Below, piece by piece: positions 48,200-59,424 of a stretch of 64,000 bases of DNA. The notes beneath the pieces were generated by a model. That model was given only the letters and a program-made list of their open reading frames with translations. It was not told the DNA's origin and searched no databases. The first letter of the stretch is position 1. Each line of letters opens with the position of its first letter. A program made the translations under genes and the position numbers. Source of the stretch: Henckelia pumila (taxonomy: Eukaryota > Streptophyta > Magnoliopsida > Lamiales > Gesneriaceae); assembly GCF_033568475.1 (NCBI RefSeq), contig NC_133123.1, positions 5,952,001 through 6,016,000 on the forward strand, given 5' to 3'.

Positions 48200-49880
48200 A
48201 GTAAGAGTGAAAGCGTGGTGTGTGAAATGGTGGTGTCAATCCATTTTTCCGCTCCCTATTTATGACTGAAAGCGACCTATGAGAACCCCAAACCGTAACC
48301 TGCGTACAAAAACTTTTGATGTAACTTGTAGGAATATTTTTAGTTTATTTATATTTATATTTATTTAAATAGGTTTTTTTTTACCCTATCTCACGGATTT
48401 TATATACTAATATTCCACGCACTAAAAATTCGCGTGCATAAATATTTTATATTATATTTAAAAATAATAAATATTTTTTTTTATATTTTTAAATTGAAAG
48501 ATGATAGTTATTAGTATTAAAAAATATTTTTGTTCATCCATTAATTTGACTAAGATAATTATTCTAAGGGGTTCATGTATTATTATATTGTATAGATGCA
48601 TTATTATAGTGTATAGATATATAGATACATCCGTAAAATTTTATATTTTTGATATAAAAAAATATAATATTTTGGATAAATGATTCAAATGAAATATTTG
48701 TCTTATAAAATTAATCCATGTATATTTTAAGAGTTTTTGTATATTTAATTATTTATAATTATAATTTATTTGCATTCACCTCTCTGTATTTCATGCATTT
48801 TATATTTATTATTATATGTACTTTGCGAAAGGTAAAAATTATAATAGTGAGGATGATGTGTGGATATGAATGTTATATACATGAAATATAATAGAGTTAA
48901 AGTGCAAATTATCTATCAGTCTATTTTATTTTATTTTTTTGTAGATATTTGATATTCATCTCATTTATCAAACGTGAAAATTATAATATATCAATGGAGA
49001 TAAATATCAAAATATAAAAATAGTGGTGTTAAAAAGCATAATATCCATATATTTACTTTTTTTTTTTGTTTTTTACGTCGAGAAGAAAATTATAATTAAA
49101 TTTTGAACTCGAAATATTATCTCAAATTTTAGATTTTTTTGCCAAATTTATTATATATGATCTGGTTTCGTTATTTCTTTTTCCTACTGTTTTTATATAG
49201 TTTTACGCTCACATATTTTAAAATTATTACATTTCAAAAAAAATTATTTAATATTCTCAAAAAGTGTGTGTGTATATATAATATCCATTTTGATTGTTAT
49301 ATCTGAACTTATGTTTGACTTTTATTTTATAATTTGCGTAAAAATTATATCAACATTTATATATATAGTTATTTTATCTCAGACATCACTATGTGAACAA
49401 CGATGAGTGTCATGAGATGGTTTCGTGAACATCTGACGAAAAATTAACTTGCTCATGAAGGGCCCAACAAAAAATCGCAGCATCTCAGCACAAACATCTC
49501 ACGGGCAATGGCGAATTTTTTTTAAAAAAAGTATGTATTTATAAATTTTTAATAATTTTGGATTAATTTTATATTAGTTCGGATAACTCAATTCAAAATA
49601 TTAAAAAATTTGAGAGTTTACAATTTAATCCGGATAAATAAAAAATCTTGGCTCCGAAATTACTCATGGATGCTCATGCGGTCTCAAGATCAACATATCA
49701 AAATTGATTGATTGTTTAATTTTGTGTGTGTATGTGTTTCATGGATATAAATAATGAAAATTCATATAGCACATAACCAAGGACGGAGGAGCCACATCCA
49801 ACCTGTGTGACCCAATTAAAAAAATAATAATAACGAGCCTAATGATTTCGTGTTCTTCCCAAATTCATTCTCATTCTTTT
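48200..49880. other. Promoter side of the EMF1/HAP8-like gene, then gene-free AT-rich DNA
   Basis: The left end is the likely promoter of the minus-strand gene. The remainder is strongly AT-rich with no recognisable exon or bounded repeat. Confidence 0.5.
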
Positions 49881-50662
49881 GTCAAAAAAAATATAGTTTA
49901 AACTCTGTAGGCCCACATAATTTTTTCTGATGAAATTCGGTACAAAACGTTAAAATATGGTACAAATACATGATATTTGAGTATCAACTGTTTCAAATCT
50001 AGTACAAATGTATGATTTTTTAGTACACAAATATGTAAATAAATATCGATATTAATGACATGTTGTCTTCTTTGAAAGAAAATCGATACAAAATATCAAA
50101 AATATGGTATTAATATATGATATTTGAGTATCAAATATGTTAGATCTAGTGCAAATATATGATTTTTGAGTACTAAGAAAATATTGATACTAATGACACA
50201 TTTATCTTATTTGAATGGAAATCGGTACAAAACGTTGAAAATATGGTATTAATATATGATTTTTGAGTACCAAATGTGTTAGATATGATACAAATTTATG
50301 ATTTTTTAGTATTCAAACATATGTTGCAAATTAATATTAATAAAGATGTTTCAGGTTTTGTACTCAAAATTTTATTTCTCATACCCGATCTTAAATAATT
50401 AGTACTTGAATATCATGTATCCGTACTATATTTTCAATATTTTGTACCGAGTTTTTTTGATTTAGTATTCAAATATATGTTGCAAGTTCATATTAATAAA
50501 TATTTTCAGGTTTTATACTCAAAATATTATTTTTTTATACTCAATCTTGAATAATTAGTGCTCGAATATCATGTATTCGTACCAGATTTTCAACGTTTTG
50601 TGCCGAATTTCATCCGAACAAATTATGTGAGTCCAGGGAGTTTAAACTATATTTTTTCTGAC
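49881..50662. mobile_element. Foldback-type DNA element with 71-bp inverted ends
   Basis: The first 71 bp (49881-49951, from GTCAAAAAAAATATAG) are inverted at 50592-50662. The left interior carries three direct units of about 140 bp, starting near 49935, 50083 and 50217, each with CGGTACAAAACGTT-like sequence and an ATATGGTA segment. The right half repeats the theme in reverse. No transposase is present. The target duplication is unclear. Whether it is a MULE derivative or a true foldback element is open. Confidence 0.7.
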
Positions 50663-50713
50663 AAATGACTGAACATGTATATGTATTTTGGGTTCAGTGA
50701 CTGAATGCTAATT

Positions 50714-51761
50714 TACACTATATTCAATCCAGGGTTTTAATGACTTTTTAAAATGATAAACTTATGTGGATTTTTATTGAATTTTATGAAATCTCACGGA
50801 TTTACAAACAGACTTCCGTGGATTCTTTGTAGATTTTTCGCATTAATTTTATAGAGATTTGTAAATTTTTCATAAAATTACATGAATTTGTATATTTAAT
50901 ATATCTTATCATTTTTCGTGTATTTATTTTAGAAAATAATTATTTGACATAAATAAAAATTTAATTTGATTTTTTTTATTATTGATGAAAATAAATTTCA
51001 TTTATTTTAAATGTATATATATATATATTAATTTAACAAAATTAAAAATTTTTGCGGTTGTGTAAAGTTAATTTTTTTTAAACATATGATAACTTATAAA
51101 TTATTTTATCAATTATATCATAAAAATTTATCTGTCAATTTTTATTTTTTTATCATTTCTGTTATGCGACTATTCAAATATTTGAATTAAGTCATGTTAT
51201 AATTTTTTGAATCATATATTATTATTATTATTAAATATTATAATTATTGGTATAAATCATATATTAAAAAGCACAAAACAATTCAAAATTTTCAAATTTT
51301 TGAATAATAATTTTTATTTTGATTTCAAACTATTCCAAGAAATTTAGGAAAAAAACGAAGAAATACGTGAAGATATATATATATATGTATGTGTGTGTGT
51401 GTGCATTTTGAATATGGAAGAGAGTGGGAATGTGAGATAGATAGGAGCGAGGAGATGTGAGAAAGAGATAGAAATAGTGTGTTTAATTTTAGAAATCCAT
51501 CCAATTTTTTTTTGAGTTAGATCATAGATATTTTTTATAAATATAGTTGTATCGTGAGCATTAAAGTTTGTATGTCAATGAATTTCATGGAATTATTAAA
51601 AGTTCATTGACATTTGAATAACACCATACATTTGTAGATTTTTTAAAACTCAAGGTTGAATACCACTTGACTTTCAACACTCTAAAAAAATCTATTTTGA
51701 ATACCACTAGACTTCTAAAATCCACAAAAATCATCAATTCTCCTCCATTGAATGCACCCTC
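50714..51761. mobile_element. Possible decayed MITE
   Basis: The left CACTATATTCAAT and the right ATTGAATGCACCCTC are weakly inverted. The interior repeats TTGTAGATTTTT and GTGGATTTT(T/A) motifs in both orientations. The boundaries are uncertain and no target duplication was found. Confidence 0.35.
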
Positions 51762-53527
51762 TAAATCTGCAAATTTGTTATTGATTTATGTAATTCAGAG
51801 TCTATTATTTTGATTTTCGTTAAAACAAAAAAAAATCATCTCATATAGATTTGAAACTCTAGCTCTGTAATGGTACATAATCACTTATCAAATAAAATAT
51901 ATTCGTGTTTAATTTAGATAACTAAAAATGAGCAATCAAAATATTAGAGTTATTTACAAATGTTATTTTACATAACACATAGAAATATATTATATAGGTA
52001 GTGTTTGAGAGAGCTTCTAGCTAGGAAGCACTTCTCAACTTTTTCTTAACAAAATTTTGAAATTTTGTGAAGAAGAAGCTAAAAAGTGCTTTCTAGAAGC
52101 TCTCTCAAACATTATTATAAACTAAATGTGCACGTATTTGCAGGTTGATAAGGTAAATTTGTGCGCAATATAAACATTATATATTATGTTCGCAATTAAA
52201 CGTATACTCATCGATCATGTCCTTACTTTCAAATATGTGTAAAATTGTTTACTTTTTCACACAGATTAATAATTAAAAAACAAAATTTACAAACATTAAT
52301 GATTAATCTTCCTTATCTTCCTTGTACCCAGGTAGGTGCGGCTCCACTAAGGGACAAGAGGGGGGCAACTTAATTTTTTTTATTTATAAACATACTAAAA
52401 TACTCCTACATTTAAAATACAATTGTAATTTATGAATATAAATTAGGGACCAAATACGAAAATATAAGAGAGGGGCAAAAAAATTTAACTTAAGTTTAAT
52501 TGTTTAATGTATGCAAGGTGACCCAAAAATTTGTGGCGCATAGTCTAAAAAAATTGAAGCCCAAACATTAAGTTTTTAAACCTAAGCACGAATGAGTTTT
52601 AAGATTTTTAAACTAAAAACAAATTGTCGAAGCAAGGATCAAAGGCATACAAGATTGTGATTTTGACTTTGATTTTACCAGTCGCAACAGCTGGAGTTAA
52701 CATATAATTTTTTGCTGTGAATATTATTACGAATATTAATTACTTATACTGAAAAATATATATTATGTAGTTTGTCGAATAAAATTATTATTAATTATTT
52801 TCAGAAAATGTCAAGTCATATGGATAAATTGTAAGTTAAATTTGAAATCTAACAATATTATTTTAATTTCAGTACCATATTAAATTTTGTTATATGTAAT
52901 GATTATATATATGTGTGTGTCAGTGTGTGTGATCTTTGGTTTTGTCCGGCTGTCCTCACTTGATAAAATTTTTGTTCCGCCTTGCTTGTATCCTTATTTA
53001 TTTTATTCAAAATTTAGTTTCACCTTTTCATATACTTATATAATAGAGGTATATTAGTAACCATAAAAGGAAAAATTCTTACTGAATGTAGAAATTGGAT
53101 TATATATTTGGGACAATTTTAAAAAAAAACTATATATTGGAGATTTGGGAGGGATGAACATTTAATATATGTGATAATAATATACTCGATCTCATAAAAG
53201 ATATTAAAGGCCTTTAATTTGCATGATATATCTCGTGGCATAATTTATCTTATCTTTTCAGACACTACTCTAATTATATATTTAAAAGTGAAGATTTATC
53301 AATATTTTTAGGATCACTGAAAAATAGTATGACTCATATATATTGATAAATCTCAACTCTTAAATTTATATTATCATATCTTTTTAATCGCAAACCTGGT
53401 AAATATCTAAACATACCCCCACACATATATATATATATATATATATGGCAAAATTATCTTATACTGATATATTGTTCACTTCTATTTATAATAATAAATT
53501 CAATCTTCCGTACATTGTTTGCTACTT
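51762..53527. other. Gene-free AT-rich stretch
   Basis: Apart from the small MITE at 51997-52116, no gene, RNA gene or bounded element was recognised. Confidence 0.5.
51997..52116. mobile_element. Tourist-like palindromic MITE, copy 3
   Basis: A 120-bp near-palindrome starting GGTAGTGTTTGAGAGAGCTT, flanked by ATA at 51994-51996 and 52117-52119. The arms (GAGAGAGCTTCTAG and CTAGAAGCTCTCTC) match almost perfectly, better than in the other two copies. Confidence 0.78.
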
Positions 53528-53690
53528 TTTTTTTTCGAAAGAAGATAATAGCATTAAACGGAGTCAACAACTATTACATCGGAAATAAAGGAGGGTGAAG
53601 GGGAAACACGACCTTCCGAATCAGACACAGAACCTACTACCCTAGCTAAGGCATAAGCAACTTGGTTCGCTGATCGCTTGACAAAAATGG
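53528..53690 (-). mobile_element. Severely 5'-truncated LINE (L1-type) insertion
   Basis: On the minus strand the end of a LINE RNase H-like domain is readable (FVKRSANQVAYALAR), followed by a stop, a short 3' UTR (TCTTCTTTCG) and a poly-A tail (poly-T at about 53528-53535). The 163-bp insert is flanked by the 9-bp direct repeat TTGCTACTT at 53519-53527 and 53691-53699. 5' truncation, poly-A and a variable duplication are hallmarks of target-primed reverse transcription. Confidence 0.82.
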
Positions 53691-53779
53691 TTGCTACTTA
53701 TAATATTGTGATTGAATCAAAATATTTCTTTAATTTCCTCATCATTTCATGCCTCCATTTTACTTATCATGATTCAAAC

Positions 53780-54821
53780 TAGGGCGGTTTTCTGATCACT
53801 ATATTCAAACCAAATTGTGATGTACGGTTGGGTTTGAAAAATATTTTTTATCGCGGTTTTTTATATAAAAGTATATGTACAGTTTCGAATGGTGATACGA
53901 TTTTTCTTATGAACAAAGAGTGATAAAAAAAACTTACAAACAAAAGAAAATTTTAAATAAATAGAAGCTAAAATTAAGTTAATAATAATATTAATAATAT
54001 TAAATGAACAATAATGTCTTTCAAATAAAAATATAATCTAAATTATGTAAAATAAAAATTATAGAATAAAACAATAATTTAACCATGCAATCTTATAGTT
54101 CAAAATAATATCAAGCAAAACGAAAGAAACAAATGTTTTAGTAAATAACTAGTATTACTTATTTCACAAAATATTTGAAGTTTTCAACAAAGTTTCGAAG
54201 AGAATAATACTTATAGTTGACAATTGAGAAAATATAATAAATTATTTGACCACAGTTAAAGCAGTGACATGAAAATAATTTTTATTTAATAATCAATTTT
54301 GCTCATATACTTATTTTTTTATTTATAAAAAAAGTTTTAAAAGTATATTTTTTTTCAGCCTACAAATTTTTCCTTAAATGTGCATGCATCATAAATAAGA
54401 ATATAAAAAAATTAATGGAAATGTGAAATAGTATCATTAAATTTTAATCCCTCAAGTTCCGTTTATTGTATTTAATTTTTTTATTTTGCATCATCATGAA
54501 TTTAATATTATCATTTTGAACATTGTGTAAAATTGAGTCAAAATTGAACAAAAACTCTAATAAAATTAGGCTTTATTTACTAGCCGTTTAATGTTAAATA
54601 TATAATATTAAATATAATCATAGTAAAACACTACGCGGTGCGATCTGTACGGTTCTTCATTCAAATTGCCATCACACCATTATATGAAGTGTTGTTTGAT
54701 TGTTTATTTTCAATCGCGGTTTTAGTAAAAAAAAATCACACTTGGTGGTGTGGTGTGGTGTTGTGTGGTACGGATCGGTCGGTTTGAGCGGTTTTTAATA
54801 AAATTTGATCGCCTCTAGCTA
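53780..54821. mobile_element. Non-autonomous hAT-like element
   Basis: A 1,042-bp segment starting TAGGGCGGTTTTC and ending CGCCTCTAGCTA, flanked by the exact 8-bp direct repeat ATTCAAAC at 53772-53779 and 54822-54829. Subterminal GCGGTTT motifs occur at both ends. An 8-bp duplication and a YAGGG-type end fit hAT. The right terminus is slightly irregular. No transposase. Confidence 0.7.
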
Positions 54822-54829
54822 ATTCAAAC

Positions 54830-55379
54830 TTTAAATTAACAGCGTCCGAATTTTGATTGAAAATTAAGGATGCAAGCCGCATCATATGTATTTTATGTGC
54901 AAATTAAAAGCTCTCGTCATAAATATGATCTAAATTGGATTTGTATCCGTATGAATCTCAAGCCTTTAAAACGAATATGGATCTAATTAGTAACTTCCAA
55001 TATATAACTACGAGAACATTGCCACGGGCGTCGGATTCGAATCCGAATTCGGAACCGTGGATACCATGATAGTGTTTACAACCTCTAAAAATAAGTGATT
55101 ATATAGATTCGCTTAACAAATTATATACTTTATTAATCTCATACGATTTTGTGTGATGATAACGCTAAAATACATATAAATCAATTAAAATTTCATGGTA
55201 TTAGCTAGATAAAGAAAATATGATCGCAACAATTTAATGAAAACAACCAAGAACCGTTAGCGAATTCCTAACATGCTATGCATTTTAAACGAGACAAGCT
55301 ATAGATTAGCACAACAACTGCACAACATACAGTGGATCGCGAAGTCTGATCAATGTTCTGGATATATATATATATATAT
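54830..55379. other. Gene-free stretch before the TA-flanked hairpin
   Basis: Nothing recognised except a TA microsatellite at its right end (about 55362-55379). Confidence 0.5.
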
Positions 55380-55499
55380 AGAGTTTTGTTATGCTGTCCA
55401 TCAATCGTGTCAATCTCTGTACCCTTCATGTGCAATAGTTGAGTGTTTTATACATGATGGGCACAGAAATTGGCACGGTTGGTGGACAACATATCAAAA

Positions 55500-55502
<3 letters not shown>
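55380..55502. mobile_element. Hairpin MITE inserted in a TA microsatellite
   Basis: Two arms of about 50-55 bp (from AGAGTTTTGTTATGCTGTCC on the left, its complement on the right) match at roughly 80-85 percent around a very short loop. TA dinucleotide runs lie immediately on both sides (about 55362-55379 and 55503-55536). This resembles Micron-type MITEs that target TA repeats. A long frame reading through it is not credible as a gene. Confidence 0.7.
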
Positions 55503-55537
<35 letters not shown>

Positions 55538-57792
55538 CAAAGTACAAGGAAGAGATAGAACAATTGAGACAAATAATAGTCATTTATCTACATGATATAA
55601 ACAAACAAAGATTCAGCTACGAGCAATGTTTGTTATCAATTCAGACAAAAGACGACATCGAAACCAAATTGATTTCCATCTACGTATCTTCAAAGTTCTC
55701 GAGTACTGTTTGTAAACTCTAAAAAATATTAAAAAGCTAAGTTACCTTAAATTATGTATAAGAAGATTCTATCAGTACACAATTTTTTTGCGAATATATA
55801 TTGCACAAGGTACATGTGAACTTAACCAGGAGCTTTCAACAGTACTGTGAACATATATGTCCAACTTCACATATTTCCCTTGAAATTATACTAATTAAAC
55901 CCCTAAAAAAATCGTCAACCTTTTTTTTTAAAACAAAAAAATTAACTGGGAGATGTACGTTTCCCTTATCTCACGGTAAAATTTGTCGATCTTATGGAAT
56001 TGAGTTTACGCACATTTTTTGTGTTCAATTTGAGTCAAAATATATACCAGTATTGTTTAGTTACATTAAAAAAAATGCACTCATCATTGTGGCATTGTAT
56101 TAATTAAAATTTGTATGATTAATGAAAAAAAAAGAGTTAATTAGGATTCAGTACCTATTCATAAGTTTCATTATAATTCAGTCCCTGTCAGAAATTTTGT
56201 TTTTCTGCACTCTCTAATTCACCAAAAGGTTTGTTTATACTCCATAGGCACGCAAAGCATTTTCGAAGTGAAAAATATGTATAAAAAAGTAAAAATCAGG
56301 TACACATGTATGAAATTTTAGTACCAAATATTTTTAATATGGTATAAAAACAAGAGTTCTTGGTATAAAGTTTTTTGTGTTATGTTTTATATATTTAAAA
56401 TCGAAAATATAAATCATAATTTGGTACTCACTTTGAGGCAGTTGATGCCATAAATATATAAATCAGTTCTCAAATTAAATATATTTGTACTCAAATTTCT
56501 TAAATTAGTACATATAAAATTGTTAATTTTTGTGATTTTTGAAATACTAATGTATGTATTGATTAATAATGAACAAGTGCATTAACGTCAATATTTGGTA
56601 TATAAACATGTATGTAAAATATCCTTTTGATGTTAAAAAATTTGTTTCAATATTATACTCAAAATCTTAATTTTTGTACCAGATCTAAAACTAATAATAT
56701 TCAAATTTCATATATTAGTATCATATATTTAACTTTTTATACCTATTTTTATACATGAAAAAAAATGTGAGACCAAAGAGTCAAAACAAATATTTATGAC
56801 ATAAGTACTGAATCTTAAGTTATTATTAAGCTTAGAAACTGAATTCGAAGTAGCCAAAAAAATGGCCAAAGGTGATAAATATTCCAATTAACAGAAGGTG
56901 ATGGCCATGGCCATGTTGCATGTTGTTAACATAGGAAAAAAGTTGGAACACAAATCGAGAGAGTTGTCCCCATCTTTTTTCCTATATATTCTCGAAATGA
57001 ATAATATTACTGGATGAGTACTCTCTCGATCTGCCCACAACAACCTACCTCTCATCATTCTGTGATTTCATTTATTTCTGCCTAGCTACCTCAACCTCTA
57101 GCTCCCACCTTTTATTATTATTATTATTATTTTTTTAAAAAAAAAAAATTGTTAATTTTCTCCAAAATTCATGATTGATACCAAACACCAAACAGTACCC
57201 CTTGCAATCATCGCCAACCGCAAGTCCGCAACATCATGCACTGTGCCAAAATCATTTTTTTTTCTTTTTAAAATTAAAAAATGTCTTTTGGGTTGATTGT
57301 ATAATATTCAATTTCTCCTGTGAATTTGTGGAAAAGTTTGGAATGGTCGAAGGGAGCAAAGGAATCCGCGATGCCGCGAGCTTACTTTAAAGTATGGAAA
57401 TGGGGTTGTGTTTTGGGAGAGCACATTTTATATATATATATTTAGTGACTGTCACTGTCTTCATCGATATATACGCTTGCTACAATTAAATTGCTACTAC
57501 AATTTCATTATCGCCAATTCTACGTACGAAACGATATCGAAATTGAAAGAAAAAGTTTCAATTAAAACCTAGCTCCGATACTCGGATTAATGGTTTTGGT
57601 CTACAAACTGTCAAAACCAAAATCGACGAGATATAATTAAACTTTGATACTTGCTTCTGAGTTGGGAGGGTTAAAAATTATACGTTACCTTTTTATTCGA
57701 CGTCTTCCGTCATAGAATTAATGATAGAATCACGTTTATTTCATAGTGTAAAAATGGAGACTCCAAGTTAAAACTTTGTCTCAAACTTTGTA
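55538..57792. other. Gene-free stretch with one loose foldback
   Basis: It holds the possible foldback at 56143-56816. The open frames at 55801-56103 and 57175-57390 resemble no known protein. Confidence 0.5.
56143..56816. mobile_element. Possible foldback element related in style to 49881-50662
   Basis: The ends AGGATTCAGTACCTATTCAT and ATGACATAAGTACTGAATCTT are imperfectly inverted. The interior repeats GGTACA, TAGTACC and ATATGGTA phrases like those in the element near 50 kb. No clear target duplication. Confidence 0.45.
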
Positions 57793-57800
57793 TTGGTAGA

Positions 57801-58340
57801 CAGGGGTAAGTAATTCTATCAAAAACCGAATCGAATTAATCGAATTATTTTTAGGTTAATCTAACCGAATCGAACCGAACCGAAATTATTTTAAACCGAT
57901 TTAATCGAACCAAATTAAAATCGATTATTTCGATCGATCACCGAATTAACCGATTTTTTTACAAAATAAATTTTAAAATACAAAATTTTATTAAATTAAT
58001 GATTGAAATATGATATTTTTATCATAATAAAACACATTAAGTTTTTTAAAAAATTAAAATAACAAAAATTAAGTACAATATTAAATATAAACACATTAAA
58101 AATATTATAAATTATACGTAAAGCTTAAAAAAAAATCGAAATTTAATTATTTATAATTCGATTAATTCGTTTAACCGAATTGTTTCAAACGAAAACAAAA
58201 AAAAAAACTGAACTGAATTAATTGATTTAACCGTAATTTTCTAACACTAAAACCGAATTTTCAAATTAACCAAACTGGATTTTCGAATTCATTCGATTCG
58301 ATCGATTAATTCGATTTAACTGAAATAATGCTCGACCCTA
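57801..58340. mobile_element. Non-autonomous hAT element rich in CGAATTAA repeats
   Basis: A 540-bp element starting CAGGGGTAAG and ending CTCGACCCTA, flanked by the exact 8-bp direct repeat TTGGTAGA at 57793-57800 and 58341-58348. Both ends are packed with ACCGAAT/ATTCGGT-like and CGATTAATTCG-like short repeats in both orientations, as expected of hAT subterminal transposase sites. No coding capacity. Confidence 0.85.
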
Positions 58341-58510
58341 TTGGTAGATAATTATAAATCATCGCGGCTCCTTCCAAAGAATCCAAACTATTGTTAGTTA
58401 ACCGGTAGAAGCTATTACACCAGGTTAACATGTTGCCGTAAAATGTTATTTTCCCTCTAGAGAAATCTGCTTGCGGATTGAATTGTTTATATTAAATATA
58501 ATGTACAAAA

Positions 58511-59149
58511 CACTCTGATTTGGTACGAGAGATGAGTTAATTGAATGATTAATAAATGAATGATAAAAGACATGATTGGTAAGAATTGGTAATTTGTGTT
58601 GAAAATAATATAATGTCTGATTTGATTTTTAAGAGTAAAATTAAGTTAGAGTCTATAATTGATATACAAAAAATACCATTTGTTTTTTTTTGTAATTAAA
58701 TTAATAACGAGATTTTATATCTTCCCCCAATGCATATACAGTTGAGATGTGAAAATTCATGAAAAACAAGGCATTTCATTTTTTTCAAATTCCATTTTTT
58801 TTTTGAAAAAAATGGAATGCCTTGTTTTTCATGAATAGGCGAGATTTGTAATAAACTTTTGAGACAATAGGCGAGATCCTGGGTCGGTTCATCAACGAAA
58901 ACTGGAAAAAATCGATCACAAGAATATGGTGGTTTATGGGTTGGAGGGAAATGACATAATTGGAATTTTTACAATTGATAAAGATGTGGTTAACTTATAC
59001 TAGGGGTGAGGAAGGTTTATTTAACAACCCCTAATATCATTTTATCATGACACAAATGGATAGACTTGTTTAGTAAAAATGCTACCAAACAATGGTTAAA
59101 AATACAACTCACCCACAATCTTACCTTATCATGGCTACCAAACACTGCC
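58511..59149. mobile_element. Possible Tourist-like MITE containing a hairpin
   Basis: The left CTCTGATTTGGTACG and the right inverted CTACCAAACACTGC share TTTGGTA cores about 640 bp apart. The target duplication is not clear. The near-perfect hairpin at 58755-58836 lies inside. Confidence 0.4.
58755..58836. repeat. Near-perfect hairpin, 35-bp arms
   Basis: The arms at 58755-58789 and 58802-58836 (starting ATTCATGAAAAACAAGGCAT) are complementary at 34 of 35 positions around a 12-base loop. This may be a young palindromic insertion or a small-RNA source. Confidence 0.85.
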
Positions 59150-59246
59150 TCAAGTGATACATAAAATGAAGATGATGCACAAGTAGGAAGCATTATAAAT
59201 CAGACAAGTACGTTTCACACCAAATCATTCGTGGGCGAACAAGGTT

Positions 59247-59424
59247 ATTGCGAAAAGATATCCCTATTGTTCTGTTCTATAAATTATTTTTAGAATTGAT
59301 TTTCGAAAAATTAAATCCAAGAACATGACACCTCTTCGAATTTAATTGTTTGCATTGATATTTTTCAATAATCAATTCTAAAAATAATTTATAGAACAGA
59401 GCAATAGGGATATCTTTTCGCAAT
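59247..59424. repeat. Near-perfect hairpin, 65-bp arms
   Basis: The arms 59247-59311 and 59360-59424 (starting ATTGCGAAAAGATATCCC) are inverted copies with only about 3-4 differences, separated by a 48-base loop. Such similarity suggests a recent MITE or inverted duplication. A transcript through it would fold into a long double-stranded stem. Confidence 0.88.

Noticed and set aside
55273-55722. 149-residue open frame
   Set aside because: It runs through the hairpin MITE and two TA microsatellites, giving poly-Ile/Tyr, and has no recognisable domain.
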